64,000 nt of DNA from Mesorhizobium sp. AR07 (GTDB lineage Bacteria > Pseudomonadota > Alphaproteobacteria > Rhizobiales > Rhizobiaceae). The position numbers and the translations under genes were made by a program. The stretch is from the NCBI RefSeq assembly GCF_024746815.1, contig NZ_CP080525.1, positions 3,838,501-3,902,500 of the forward strand, written 5' to 3'. Each line of letters starts with the position of its first letter. Position 1 is the first letter of the stretch. Positions 17,467 through 27,826 of the stretch are shown piece after piece. The notes beneath the pieces are model-generated. The model made no database searches. It was given only the letters and a program-made list of their open reading frames with translations, and was not told the DNA's origin.

Positions 17467-18249
17467 TTATGTCCGCTTCCGGGCAATATCTCGTGATACC
17501 GCACCGATGACGCTGGCACCGATATAGCGCCGGAACGCTTCCGGACCAGTCCCGGTGAAGAAATCATCCGCCTTGCCCGTTGCGGCCACCACGCCATTGT
17601 CGAGAAACACCACCTGCTCGCCGATACGGCGGGCATCTTCGGGCTGATGGGTGACGAACAGCACCGTCATGCCCCGCTCGGCATGCACGGCGGCGACCAG
17701 ATCCAGCATGTCGTCACGCAGCGCGGGCCCAAGCGAAGCAAAGGGTTCGTCGAGCAGGAGCACCGGCCGGTCGCGCACCAGGACACGGGCCAGGGCGACG
17801 CGCTGGCGCTCACCGCCGGAGAGTTCGCGCGGCAGGCGCTTTTCCTTGCCGGCAAGGCCGGTGCGTTCGAGCGCCTCGGCGACCGCGGCGCGATCCGCTT
17901 CGGTCAACCGCAGCGACGGCGAGCGGCCGAGCCTGACATTCTGCTCAACGCAGAGATGGGCAAACAGGTTGTTTTCCTGGAACACCATCGATACCGGCCG
18001 CGCCGAAGGCGGCTCGGCGCTGACGTCGGCCCCGCCGATCAGCACGCGGCCCGACTGTGGTGCCTCGAAACCCGCCACCAGATTGAGCAGCGTCGACTTG
18101 CCCGAGCCGCTCGGCCCCATGATAGCGGTGATTTTCGAAATGGCGAAATCGACATCGAAGACCAGCGGCGCCTCGCCGTAGCTGAACGACACCTTGTCCA
18201 GCCGCACCGCGGCGCCTTTTCCAAGCCTGCCAGCCGCCCCATCAGGCAT
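17467..18249 (-). CDS. thiQ: Thiamine ABC transporter ATP-binding protein
   Basis: The 260-residue ATPase has Walker A GPSGSGKST, the signature LSGGERQRVALARVLV, Walker B VLLLDEPFASLGP and THQPEDARRIG. The Q-loop is in VSMVFQENNLFAHL, as in ThiQ. Its ATG at 18249 overlaps the thiP stop by 8 bases, so translation is coupled. It energises uptake of thiamine/TPP with ThiB and ThiP. The frame extends upstream within thiP, but MPDGAAGRLG gives the expected length. Confidence 0.93.
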   Translation of the reverse strand: MPDGAAGRLGKGAAVRLDKVSFSYGEAPLVFDVDFAISKITAIMGPSGSGKSTLLNLVAGFEAPQSGRVLIGGADVSAEPPSARPVSMVFQENNLFAHLCVEQNVRLGRSPSLRLTEADRAAVAEALERTGLAGKEKRLPRELSGGERQRVALARVLVRDRPVLLLDEPFASLGPALRDDMLDLVAAVHAERGMTVLFVTHQPEDARRIGEQVVFLDNGVVAATGKADDFFTGTGPEAFRRYIGASVIGAVSRDIARKRT

Positions 18250-19867
18250 CACGGTTCGTCTCCCTTCCCAGCCAGTCCGCCGCCAGGACCAATGCGAGGC
18301 AGACGAGACCGAGCAGCAGCGCCAGGCCGGCGGCGTCCTGCGTGCGGTAGCTGCCCATGCGCGCCAACAGAAGGTAGGGCAAGGTCTGCACGGAATCACT
18401 GCCGAACAGTGCGATGACGCCGAGATCGCCGAGCGACAGCGCCATGGCGAAGGCAAAGCCGGTGGCGAGCGGCCGCCGCAGCGACGGCCAGTCGACCTGA
18501 ACGAGCCGAGTCCAGCCCGCAATGCCGAGCTGCGCACAGAGCCGTTCGTGACGCTCGCTCGCCGCATCATAGGCGGGACGGACGGCGCGCAGTGCGAATG
18601 GCATCGCCATCACCGCGTTGACGGTGACGACCATGACCGGAGCGATGGCGAAGACATCGCCGACATGACGCAGAGCCAGAAACCAGCCGGCGCCGATAAC
18701 GATCGGCGGCACGACCAGGACAAAGCCGGCGCCGGTATCCGTGGCATGTTCAAGCATTGTCCTTGCGCCGATGCGGCGGTTCAACGCCAGCGCCCGGCGC
18801 GCCATGGTCAGCGCCAGCGACAGCATCACCGAAAGCAGCGCCGACAGGAAGGCCAGCACCGCACTGGTCAGCGTCGCCTGTCGCACGGCGCCCTCGCCGG
18901 CCAGCCGGCCGAGATCGGCGCCGAGCCCGGCCATCACCGTCGCCGCCATCGGCCCGGCAACGAACAGCAGCGCAAGCGCGATCAGCACAACGTTCAGCGT
19001 GGTCTCGGCGCCATTGACCGAGAGGTAGCGGCGCGGCGCGACCGGCAGATTGGTGTCGCCGACTACGTTGGCGCCAAGCCGCGTCAGCGCCAGCACCACG
19101 ACAAACGTCAAGGCGATCTGCAGAAATGTCAGCGTGACCGCTCGCGCCGGATCGAAATCGAAGCGCAGCGCCTGGTAGATGCCGACCTCCAGCGTCGTCG
19201 CGGCCGGCCCGCCGCCGAGCGTCAGCACGATCGTGAACGAGGTGATGCAGAGCATGAAGACAAGCCCGCCGACACCAGGCAGGCTAGCACGCAAAGTTGG
19301 CCATTCGATCAGCCGGAACGCCGGCCCCGCGCCCATGCCGAGCTGGCTGGCCAGCCGCCACTGATCGGCGGGGATGGTCTGCAGCGCCTCGAGAAACAGC
19401 CTTGTCGCCAACGGCAGATTGAAGAAGACATGCGCGACGAGAATGCCCGACAGACCATAGATGCCCGGCCAGCTTCCACCGCCGACCACCGTGAACAGGC
19501 CCGCGAAATAGCCGGCACGGCCATAGAGCGCAAGAATGCCGAGGGCAGCAACGATGGCCGGCAGCGCCAACGGCACGGCAAAGAGCTGCAGGATCAAGGC
19601 ACGGCCGAAAAAGCGTGGATGCCGCGACAGCGCGCGCGCCACGAACAGTGCCGGGCCGACGGAAAGCAGTGTTGAGAGGGCAGCCTGCCAGAGCGTGAAG
19701 TGGACAACGCGCAGGAGATAGGGATCGAAGGCTGCCCAGGCGCCGGAGAAATCGTGAGCGCCCTCGACGAGCAAGCCGGCAAACGCACCGCCGATCAAAA
19801 GCGCGACTGCGGTGAGCGCGATGATGCCGGCGGTGGTGCGGGGGTCGATTGAATGGCGCGTAGGCAT
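18242..19867 (-). CDS. thiP: Thiamine/thiamine pyrophosphate ABC transporter permease
   Basis: The 541-residue protein carries two tandem permease domains with about twelve hydrophobic segments, the usual ThiP architecture. EAA-type loops can be seen in each half (LEALQTIPADQWRLASQLGMG, and the region around SERHERLCAQLGIAGWTRLVQVDWPSLRR). It lies between thiB and thiQ in a riboswitch-controlled operon and is separated from thiB by 263 bases holding palindromic repeats. Confidence 0.93.
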   Translation of the reverse strand: MPTRHSIDPRTTAGIIALTAVALLIGGAFAGLLVEGAHDFSGAWAAFDPYLLRVVHFTLWQAALSTLLSVGPALFVARALSRHPRFFGRALILQLFAVPLALPAIVAALGILALYGRAGYFAGLFTVVGGGSWPGIYGLSGILVAHVFFNLPLATRLFLEALQTIPADQWRLASQLGMGAGPAFRLIEWPTLRASLPGVGGLVFMLCITSFTIVLTLGGGPAATTLEVGIYQALRFDFDPARAVTLTFLQIALTFVVVLALTRLGANVVGDTNLPVAPRRYLSVNGAETTLNVVLIALALLFVAGPMAATVMAGLGADLGRLAGEGAVRQATLTSAVLAFLSALLSVMLSLALTMARRALALNRRIGARTMLEHATDTGAGFVLVVPPIVIGAGWFLALRHVGDVFAIAPVMVVTVNAVMAMPFALRAVRPAYDAASERHERLCAQLGIAGWTRLVQVDWPSLRRPLATGFAFAMALSLGDLGVIALFGSDSVQTLPYLLLARMGSYRTQDAAGLALLLGLVCLALVLAADWLGRETNRDA

Positions 19868-19931
19868 GTCGCGCTACCCAACACTGTGATGGGTGTTGAT
19901 TGATTGAAATGCTTGGCTAAGGTCGAGTTCC

Positions 19932-20100
19932 CGCCCACCCCCCTCTGTCCTAGCGGACATCTCCCCCGCAAGGGGGGAGATTGCAGGCTTCACCGCCCAG
20001 GCCAATTTCCAAAATGGCAGGAATGAACGAGGCGACAGAGCTGCCAATCTCAATCTCCCTCCTTGCGGGGGAGATGGCCGGCAGGCCAGAGGGGGGTGAC
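19932..20100. repeat. Inverted pair of palindromic repeats between thiB and thiP
   Basis: CCCACCCCCCTCTGTCCTAG, then CATCTCCCCCGCAAGGGGGG-AGATT (~19933-19982), is mirrored by CTCCCTCCTTGCGGGGGAGA, then TGGCCGGCAGGCCAGAGGGG (~20055-20097). The ~70 bases between them are unremarkable. The pair can fold into one large hairpin in the thiB-thiP mRNA. Confidence 0.85.
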
Positions 20101-20130
20101 TTGATGCAAACATCTAGCGAAGCTTGAATC

Positions 20131-21129
20131 CTACTTGCTCATCACCGCCAGCCATTCATCGACCCAGGCCTTGCGGTTGGCGGCAACTTCCTCGGGGCTG
20201 AACAGCAGGGTCTTGGTCGGCTTGACCAGCTTGTCGAAGGCTGGATTGAGCGGCTTGTCGGTCTTGCCGGCCGGGAACATCCAGTTGGTCTCGGGGATAG
20301 CATCCTGGAATTTCGGTCCGGTCATGAAGGCCATGAATTTTTCCGCCAGCGGATTTTTCGCCCCTGTCGTCGTGATGCCCGCTACCTCGATCTGCAAATA
20401 CTCGCCCTCCTCGAACGAGGCCGCCTGGTAGCGCTGCGTGTTCTCGGCGACCATGTGATAGGCCGGCGACGTGGTGTAGGACAGCACCATCGGCGCCTCG
20501 CCCTTGGTGAACAGGCCGTAGGCCTCGCTCCAGCCCGGCGTCACGGTCAGCACCTTCGGCTTGAGCTTGGCCCAGGCTTCCGGCGCCTTGTCGCCATAGA
20601 CCGACTTGACCCACAACAGCAGGCCGAGGCCCGGCGTCGAGGTGCGCGGGTCCTGGATGACGATCTTGTCGTCGGCACTGCCTTCGACCAGGTCCTTCAG
20701 GCTCTTGGGCGGTGTCTTCAGCTTCTCGGTGTCGTAGACAACGGCGAAATAGCCGTAGTCGAACGGCACGAAGGTGTCGTCGCTCCAGCCGCCCGGCACA
20801 TTGACATCGGACACCGCGCCATGCGGCGCAAACAGGCCGGTGGCCTTGGCATCGGCCGTGAGATTGGTGTCGAGGCCAAGCACGATGTCGGCCTTGGTCG
20901 ATGCCCCTTCCAGCCTGACGCGGTTGAGCAACGCGACGCCGTCGGCGACCGAGACGAAGTCGATCTCGCAGCCGCATTCGGCCTCGAATTCCTTCTTCAC
21001 CACGGGGCCAGGACCCCAGTCGGCGGTGAAGCTCTCATAGGTGTAGACGGTGAGTTTGTCCTTGGCCAAGGCTGGCCCGGAAAGAACCACCGCGATGACT
21101 GAGGTAAGGGAGTATAAAAACGTGCGCAT
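20131..21129 (-). CDS. thiB: Thiamine ABC transporter substrate-binding protein
   Basis: The 332-residue periplasmic protein starts MRTFLYSLTSVIAVVLSGPALAKDKLTVYTYESF, a signal peptide followed by the ThiB-family start. AECGCEIDFVSVADGVALLNRVRLEG and LSYTTSPAYHMV are typical of the family. AAGGAGG lies upstream of ATG at 21129. The longer frame upstream merely runs through the riboswitch. It is the first gene of thiBPQ and is controlled by the TPP riboswitch just 5' of it. Confidence 0.94.
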   Translation of the reverse strand: MRTFLYSLTSVIAVVLSGPALAKDKLTVYTYESFTADWGPGPVVKKEFEAECGCEIDFVSVADGVALLNRVRLEGASTKADIVLGLDTNLTADAKATGLFAPHGAVSDVNVPGGWSDDTFVPFDYGYFAVVYDTEKLKTPPKSLKDLVEGSADDKIVIQDPRTSTPGLGLLLWVKSVYGDKAPEAWAKLKPKVLTVTPGWSEAYGLFTKGEAPMVLSYTTSPAYHMVAENTQRYQAASFEEGEYLQIEVAGITTTGAKNPLAEKFMAFMTGPKFQDAIPETNWMFPAGKTDKPLNPAFDKLVKPTKTLLFSPEEVAANRKAWVDEWLAVMSK

Positions 21130-21186
21130 CGGCGCCTCCTTCGTTCGAATTGAAAGGAATTGAGGCGCCGGACTGTCCGAAACGTC

Positions 21187-21281
21187 TAATCCCTCCGCCG
21201 GTACAAACCGGATCAGGTTCAGCGGGTTGGCGAGTTTGCCTCTCAGCCGGTCCGCGAAGATCGCGTCCGGCACCCCGTTAG
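21187..21281 (-). promoter_or_regulatory. TPP (THI-box) riboswitch of thiBPQ
   Basis: On the minus strand the region reads GGGGTGCC, then GGCTGAGAGGC, then ACCCGCTGAACCTGATCCGG and a closing GGCGGAGGGA, which are the conserved THI-box elements in order. It ends ~58 bases before the thiB ATG. TPP binding should reduce thiBPQ expression. The mechanism (terminator or Shine-Dalgarno masking) is not obvious; masking is more likely because I see no T-run hairpin. Confidence 0.96.
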
Positions 21282-21375
21282 AGCGTTTCGACACATAGGC
21301 CCGGCCGATCCCTCACGCAAGTGGCAGTTTGCCGGCCTTCCGTTTCCCGTGCCGGGCTGGTAAGGGCCACACGAT

Positions 21376-22020
21376 ATGAGCACATTCACCATCCTGCTTG
21401 GCGGCGATCTCATCCGCACGCCACGGCTCGACCGCCAGGTCGAAGGCTCCCGCGTCATCGCCGCCGACGCCGGCATCGGCCATGCGCGGCTGCTGGGCCT
21501 TGTCCCGGAACTGTGGGTGGGTGATTTCGATTCGGTGCCGGCCAACCTGCCCGATGACCTCGCCGCCGTGCCCCGCCGGACCTTCCCGGCGGAGAAGGAC
21601 ATGACCGATGGCGAATTGGCCATCGCCGCCGCACTGGAGCGCGGCGCGACCAGCCTGGTGCTTGCCGGCGCCTTCGGCGGCAAGCGCGCCGACCACGCCT
21701 TCCTGCATCTGGCGCTTGGCCTGCGGTTGGCCGAGGCCGGGACGGAGGTGCTTTTGAGCAGCGGCGCCCAGGAAGGCGCGCCCCTGCTGCCCCGCAAAGC
21801 CGGCTTCGACTATGCCGACGGCACGCTGTTTTCGGTGCTCGGCTTTTCCGATCTTTCCGGCCTGACCGTCACCGGCGCCAAATGGCCGCTCGATCACGTC
21901 AAGGTGGCGTTCGGCTCGTCACTGACCATCTCCAACGAGGTCAAGGGCCACCTCGAAATCGCGCTGGGCCATGGCCGCGCGCTGTTGCTTGCTCACCCTT
22001 ATCCCTTACCTGAAAGCTGA
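21376..22020 (+). CDS. thiN: Thiamine diphosphokinase
   Basis: The 214-residue protein has the family landmarks VGDFDSVP (~residues 49-56), KDMTDGELAIAAALERGA and GKRADHAFLHL. It transfers pyrophosphate from ATP to thiamine to give TPP, converting imported thiamine into the cofactor that the neighbouring riboswitch senses. It is divergent from thiBPQ, with the riboswitch between them. The ABC-F gene starts one base after its stop. Confidence 0.92.
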   Translation: MSTFTILLGGDLIRTPRLDRQVEGSRVIAADAGIGHARLLGLVPELWVGDFDSVPANLPDDLAAVPRRTFPAEKDMTDGELAIAAALERGATSLVLAGAFGGKRADHAFLHLALGLRLAEAGTEVLLSSGAQEGAPLLPRKAGFDYADGTLFSVLGFSDLSGLTVTGAKWPLDHVKVAFGSSLTISNEVKGHLEIALGHGRALLLAHPYPLPES

Positions 22021-22021
22021 C

Positions 22022-23842
22022 ATGGCCCCGCCCCTTCTCAATCTCGACGGGATAAAGCTGACCTTCGGTGGCACGCCGCTGCTCGATGGCGCCGCCTTGA
22101 CCGCTTCTGCCGGCGACAAGATCGCGCTGGTCGGCCGCAACGGCTCCGGCAAGTCGACGCTGCTGAAGATCGCCGCCGGCCTGATCGAGCCGCAGGATGG
22201 CGAGGTGTTCCGCCAGCCTTCGGCGACCGTCCGCTATTTGCCGCAGATGCCTGACATGGAGGGTTTTGCGACGGTCCGCGCCTATGTCGAGGCGGGGCTT
22301 GGCCCCGCCGACGATCCGTACCGCGCCAGCTATCTGATGGAGCATCTCGGCCTCTCCGGCGAGGAGCGGCCGAACGACCTTTCCGGCGGCGAGGCGAGGC
22401 GCGCCGCCCTCGCCCGCGTCATGGCGCCGGAGCCAGATATCCTGCTGCTCGATGAGCCGACCAACCACCTCGATCTGTCTGTCATCGAATGGCTGGAAGA
22501 GGAGCTTAGCCGCACCTCTTCGGCGCTCGTCGTCATATCGCACGACCGCCGCTTTCTCGAACGCGTGTCGCGCGCCACCATCTGGCTCGATCGCGGCCAG
22601 ACCCGCAGGCTGGACAAGGGCTTTGGCCATTTCGAGGAATGGCGCGACCTCGTGCTGGAAGAGGAAGAGCGCGAGCAGCACAAGCTCGGCCGCCAGATCG
22701 TGCGCGAGGAGCACTGGCTGCGCTATGGCGTGACGGCGCGGCGCAAGCGCAACATGCGGCGTCTCGGCGAGTTGCAGACCATGCGCCAGCGTTTCCGTGG
22801 CCATCGCGGCGCCGAAGGCTCGGCAACCATGGTGGCGAGCGACGCCGCCGAATCCGGCAAGCTGGTGATCGAAGCCAAGAACATCGAGAAGCGTTTTGGC
22901 GATCTCACCGTGGTCCAGGGCTTCTCGACCCGCATTCAGCGTGGCGATCGCATCGGCCTTGTCGGCCCCAATGGTGCCGGCAAGACGACGCTGCTGAAAA
23001 TGCTGACCGGCGAGATGAAGCCCGACGCCGGTTCGGTGCGGCTCGGCACCAATCTGGAAATCGCCACGCTCGACCAGAAGCGCGAGGCGGTCGATCCGCA
23101 AGAGACGCTGGCGCAATATCTCACTGACGGACGCGGCGAGAACCTCGTCATCAATGGCGAGCAGCGCCATGTCGTCTCCTACATGAAGGATTTCCTGTTC
23201 AAGCCGGAGCAGGCACGCACGCCGGTGCGCGAGCTGTCCGGCGGCGAACGGGCACGGCTCTTGCTGGCGCGCGTGCTGGCGCGCCCGGCAAACCTTCTGG
23301 TGCTCGATGAGCCGACCAACGATCTCGACATGGAGACGCTGGAACTGCTGCAGGAACTGGTCGCCGGCTTTGCCGGCACCGTCATCCTGGTCAGCCACGA
23401 CCGCGATTTCCTCGATCGGACCGTCACCAGTATCATCGCGCCCGACGGCGCTGGCCGCTGGATCGAATATGCCGGCGGCTATTCGGACATGCTGGCACAG
23501 CGCGGCGGCACCAGGCTCGACGACCGCAAGGCACGGGCGAAGGCCGAAACCGGCGAAGCCCCAGTGACGGCCAAAAGTGAAGCCACTGCGCCAAAGGGGC
23601 CGGCGAAGAAACTTTCGTTCAAGCAGAAATTCGCGCTGGAATCCCTGCCCAAGAAAATCGAAGCCGTGATGGCTTCAATCTCTAGGCTGGAGAACAACAT
23701 CGCCGATCCGGCCTACTACGAGCGCGATCCAGCCTCGTTCCAGAAGACCATCGCCGCCCTCGACAAGGAGCGCGCAACGCTGGCCGCGCTCGAGGAAGAG
23801 TGGCTGGAACTCGAGATGCTGCGCGAAGAGATGGAAGGGTGA
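22022..23842 (+). CDS. uup: ABC-F family ATPase, Uup-like
   Basis: The 606-residue soluble protein has two nucleotide-binding domains: GRNGSGKST, LSGGEARRAAL and LLLDEPTNHLDL, then GPNGAGKTT, LSGGERARLLL and LVLDEPTNDLD. The ~80-residue C-terminal coiled coil (LSFKQKFALESLPKKIEAVM, then ERATLAALEEEWLELEML) is the Uup type. ABC-F proteins act on ribosomes, and Uup is also linked to transposon excision. ATG at 22022 follows the thiN stop directly, so the two are probably co-transcribed. Confidence 0.9.
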   Translation: MAPPLLNLDGIKLTFGGTPLLDGAALTASAGDKIALVGRNGSGKSTLLKIAAGLIEPQDGEVFRQPSATVRYLPQMPDMEGFATVRAYVEAGLGPADDPYRASYLMEHLGLSGEERPNDLSGGEARRAALARVMAPEPDILLLDEPTNHLDLSVIEWLEEELSRTSSALVVISHDRRFLERVSRATIWLDRGQTRRLDKGFGHFEEWRDLVLEEEEREQHKLGRQIVREEHWLRYGVTARRKRNMRRLGELQTMRQRFRGHRGAEGSATMVASDAAESGKLVIEAKNIEKRFGDLTVVQGFSTRIQRGDRIGLVGPNGAGKTTLLKMLTGEMKPDAGSVRLGTNLEIATLDQKREAVDPQETLAQYLTDGRGENLVINGEQRHVVSYMKDFLFKPEQARTPVRELSGGERARLLLARVLARPANLLVLDEPTNDLDMETLELLQELVAGFAGTVILVSHDRDFLDRTVTSIIAPDGAGRWIEYAGGYSDMLAQRGGTRLDDRKARAKAETGEAPVTAKSEATAPKGPAKKLSFKQKFALESLPKKIEAVMASISRLENNIADPAYYERDPASFQKTIAALDKERATLAALEEEWLELEMLREEMEG

Positions 23843-23959
23843 GGAGCGTTCGACTGTAGGCCGATCAATCGACATCGGTTTATCGATTGAAGTGACGAAC
23901 GCCCGGAGCCATCGCCAAGGGCCGGACATTCCGCGTTTGATCATTGCCCCGAGGCGGAA

Positions 23960-23980
23960 ATGCGCATACATTATGCGCAT
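23960..23980. promoter_or_regulatory. Palindromic operator upstream of ccdAB
   Basis: ATGCGCATA-CAT-TATGCGCAT is a perfect 9 bp inverted repeat ending 15 bases before the ccdA start codon. That position suits autoregulation by the CcdA-CcdB complex. Confidence 0.7.
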
Positions 23981-23995
23981 GTTGCGGAGGCTACT

Positions 23996-24238
23996 ATGCG
24001 CAAGATTGCCTTGAATGCGATCCGTCAGCCAGCAAATCTGTCGATCGATTCGAACCTCATGCGGGAAGCCAAGGGCCTTGACGTGAATGTCTCGCGCGCC
24101 GCGGAAGCTGGCATCGCGGAAGCGGTGGCGGCCGAAAAAACACGGCTTTGGAAACTTGAGAATCGCGCCACCATGGATGCATGGAACGACTATGTCGAAA
24201 AACACGGCATCCCGCTGGAAGACTCGCGGCAGTTCTGA
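23996..24238 (+). CDS. ccdA: CcdA-type antitoxin
   Basis: The 80-residue product has an N-terminal ribbon-helix-helix-like part (NLSIDSNLMREAKGLDVNVSRAAEAGIAEAV) and a C-terminal toxin-binding tail (WNDYVEKHGIPLEDSRQF), the standard CcdA layout. CGGAGG precedes ATG at 23996; an in-frame ATG at 23960 falls in the operator and is less likely. It overlaps ccdB by one base (TGATG). Confidence 0.92.
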   Translation: MRKIALNAIRQPANLSIDSNLMREAKGLDVNVSRAAEAGIAEAVAAEKTRLWKLENRATMDAWNDYVEKHGIPLEDSRQF

Positions 24239-24537
24239 TGGCACGTTTCGATGTCTTCGCGGGGCGCATCGAAGGCAGCTATTTGCTCGACGTTCAATCC
24301 GACCTACTCGACAATTTCAAAACACGAGTGGTGGTTCCGCTTCTGCCGGTCGCAACGGCGCCGCCGCCGATGCGAAAGCTCCATCCCACCTTTGAAATCA
24401 ACGGGCGAAAACTGGTCATGGCCACCCATCTGATCGCAACCGTGGCTGCCAGCGACTTGGGTGATAGTCGACTGAACATGGCGAAGCAGCACGATGTCAT
24501 CGTCGCTGCACTCGATATGCTGTTCCAGGGCTTCTGA
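24238..24537 (+). CDS. ccdB: CcdB-type toxin (gyrase poison family)
   Basis: The 99-residue protein begins MARFDVFAGRIEGSYLLDVQSDLLDNFKTRVVVPLLP and ends LDMLFQGF, matching CcdB. The family traps DNA gyrase cleavage complexes, and gyrase contact depends on the C-terminal tryptophan or equivalent. Here the end is Gly-Phe, so potency cannot be predicted. The start codon overlaps the ccdA stop, as usual for this module. Confidence 0.92.
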   Translation: MARFDVFAGRIEGSYLLDVQSDLLDNFKTRVVVPLLPVATAPPPMRKLHPTFEINGRKLVMATHLIATVAASDLGDSRLNMAKQHDVIVAALDMLFQGF

Positions 24538-24564
24538 ACGACGGCGGCAGTTACGGCCTTTTTC

Positions 24565-26256
24565 TCAGCCCGCCGTCTTCGCCTGCCAGGCCTTGATCGC
24601 CTCGTCGAACACCTTCTCGCCGGGAATGCCCTTTTCCATGGTCAGCAGCGCCCGCCGTCCGGTCTTGTAGACGACCGGCACGTCGATCCAATCCTGGCCG
24701 CGCAGCAAGGTCAGGTTGGCGTCTTCGTCCGCCTTGGTGTCGTTGAGCGCGACGAGGAAGAAACCGTCGGCGATCTTGGCCGGGATACCGATCAGCGGAC
24801 TGCCGGCATCCTGTTCCGAACTCTTCATGGCGACGCGCAGGATGTTGTCGACACCGCCGCCTTCGAAGCCGTCGGGCGTCAGGAAGATCATCTCGATGAT
24901 GTGGCTGGCCGGCAATGTCTTGTCGGTGTTGCGGCGGATGGTCATGCGCAGCTGGATGTCTTTGCCGGGAATGGTCGCCTCGGCGCGGATCGCCGGCTCC
25001 GGCGGCAGGTCGCCGCCGGGCGATTCCTGCACCAAGGACCAGACGATGTTGCCCGGCTCCGCCGAACCCTGCGCGGTGCTGGTGCGCTCCTCATAGAAGA
25101 TCGCCTTCTGGCCGACCGGCAGAGCGGTCTGCGCTGGTGCGGCTGCCGGTGCCGCAGGCGCAGCGCCCGCCGGTGCTGGCGGAGTGGCGGCGGCAGCCGG
25201 TGCCGCGGGCGCGGCCCCAGTGGCAGGTGGCGTCGCGGGTGCCGTACCCGGTGCCGGCGTTGTGGCGGGTGCGGCCGCGGCGGGCGTGCCGGCGGCCGGT
25301 GCGGGAACCGCCGGTGCTGAAATGGCCGGTGCGTTCGTCGCCGTTGGCGGCGTGGTCAGCGCGGCGACCGATTCGCCTTCGCCGATGCCGCTTTGTCCGC
25401 CGGCCGGGCCGGGATCGGTTTCGCTACCCTGTGGCGTCAGCCGCTGGGTGAATTTCGTGCCTTCGGCTTCCGTGCCAGCGGCCGCAGGCGCCGGCGGCGT
25501 TGCCGCGGAATTGGTAGCCGGCTTGGCCGGCGCCGGCTTGGCCGGCGCCGGCTTCACCGGTTCGGTCTTCGCGACCTTGGTGCCGTCAAGCCCGAGCATC
25601 TTGCTGAAGGCGTCCTTGTTCAGCCAGATGCCGTAGCCGCCGCCGGCAACGACCAGCAGGGCGACGACGGCGGCGATCAGCCCGCCATAGCTGCGCTTGC
25701 GCTCGGCGGGACGCAGGCGCTGGAAAGTGTCCGATACCGGCTCTTCGTTGCTGGAAAAGACATCGACGTCGTCATCGGCCTCCTCCGCGTCCATGCCTGG
25801 AAGCACCGTATCTGCATCTGCCCGAGCCGGCACGGCCGGCGCCGGTGTCGGCTTTGGCCAGCTTGGCTCGACCTTGGCGGCAGGCGGTGGCGCCGGTCGA
25901 TAAGGTTCAGGCTTGGCGGCCGCCGGTGCCGGCCAGGTCGGTTCAGCCTTCGCCGGTTGCCGTGCATGACTCGGCTGGTTCTTGTTGCGGTCGATGGAAG
26001 AAAAGATGTTTTCCAGCTCCGCGAGCGGGTCGGACTCCGGCACGCTCTTGGCATAGTCCTGCTCGACACTCACGATGGCGTCTTCCAGGGACCGCTTATG
26101 CTTGGCAATGGCCTCGGCAGACAGCGGCGGCGTATACTCCGCAAGTTTCTTTTCGAGCGCGGAACGAGCCCCATCATAGGTCCGCGTGCGCGTTTCCGGC
26201 GTCGGCTCGCCGTACTTGTCGAGCGCCTTTTTCAGAACAGCAACGAAATCTGCCAT
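24565..26256 (-). CDS. Single-pass Pro/Ala-rich membrane protein of unknown function
   Basis: The 563-residue protein has a ~70-residue helical N-terminus (MADFVAVLKKALDKYGEPTP and on), an acidic and Pro-rich cytoplasmic part, one membrane helix (YGGLIAAVVALLVVAGGGYGIWL, ~residues 190-212), a long Ala/Pro/Thr-rich linker and a globular C-terminal domain of ~175 residues (YEERTSTAQG to KAWQAKTAG). I recognise it as a conserved type in rhizobia but cannot name a function. The C-terminal domain should be periplasmic. The low-complexity DNA holds tandem GGCCGGCGCC units. purA lies 75 bases upstream in the same direction. Confidence 0.8.
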   Translation of the reverse strand: MADFVAVLKKALDKYGEPTPETRTRTYDGARSALEKKLAEYTPPLSAEAIAKHKRSLEDAIVSVEQDYAKSVPESDPLAELENIFSSIDRNKNQPSHARQPAKAEPTWPAPAAAKPEPYRPAPPPAAKVEPSWPKPTPAPAVPARADADTVLPGMDAEEADDDVDVFSSNEEPVSDTFQRLRPAERKRSYGGLIAAVVALLVVAGGGYGIWLNKDAFSKMLGLDGTKVAKTEPVKPAPAKPAPAKPATNSAATPPAPAAAGTEAEGTKFTQRLTPQGSETDPGPAGGQSGIGEGESVAALTTPPTATNAPAISAPAVPAPAAGTPAAAAPATTPAPGTAPATPPATGAAPAAPAAAATPPAPAGAAPAAPAAAPAQTALPVGQKAIFYEERTSTAQGSAEPGNIVWSLVQESPGGDLPPEPAIRAEATIPGKDIQLRMTIRRNTDKTLPASHIIEMIFLTPDGFEGGGVDNILRVAMKSSEQDAGSPLIGIPAKIADGFFLVALNDTKADEDANLTLLRGQDWIDVPVVYKTGRRALLTMEKGIPGEKVFDEAIKAWQAKTAG

Positions 26257-26331
26257 GCTTCAGTCGACCTGTATTTTGTTTCCGCGCCGGCCCCCGCAAA
26301 TCGGCCGCGATGCCCGGAAAGGCTTCAGAAA

Positions 26332-27630
<1,299 letters not shown>

Positions 27631-27826
27631 GTTTCTTTTCCCTTGAAACGCCGCGCGGCGGCTGGAAGACTGTTCAAAACGACAGGCCTCTATAACGTCA
27701 AGACCTCGCGAGCGCGACCTTTCTTTGCCGTCGAAAATACGCTGAGGCACAACAATTTTCGGCTTTGACATCATTTACTTGGGTGGACGAGGGCAATAGG
27801 CCGGCAAACGCCGCAGCTTGTCCTTG

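Noticed and set aside
18194..19675. A 493-codon plus-strand frame opposite thiP.
   Set aside because: It is Arg/Gln/His-rich shadow sequence with no start context; thiP is strongly supported on the other strand.
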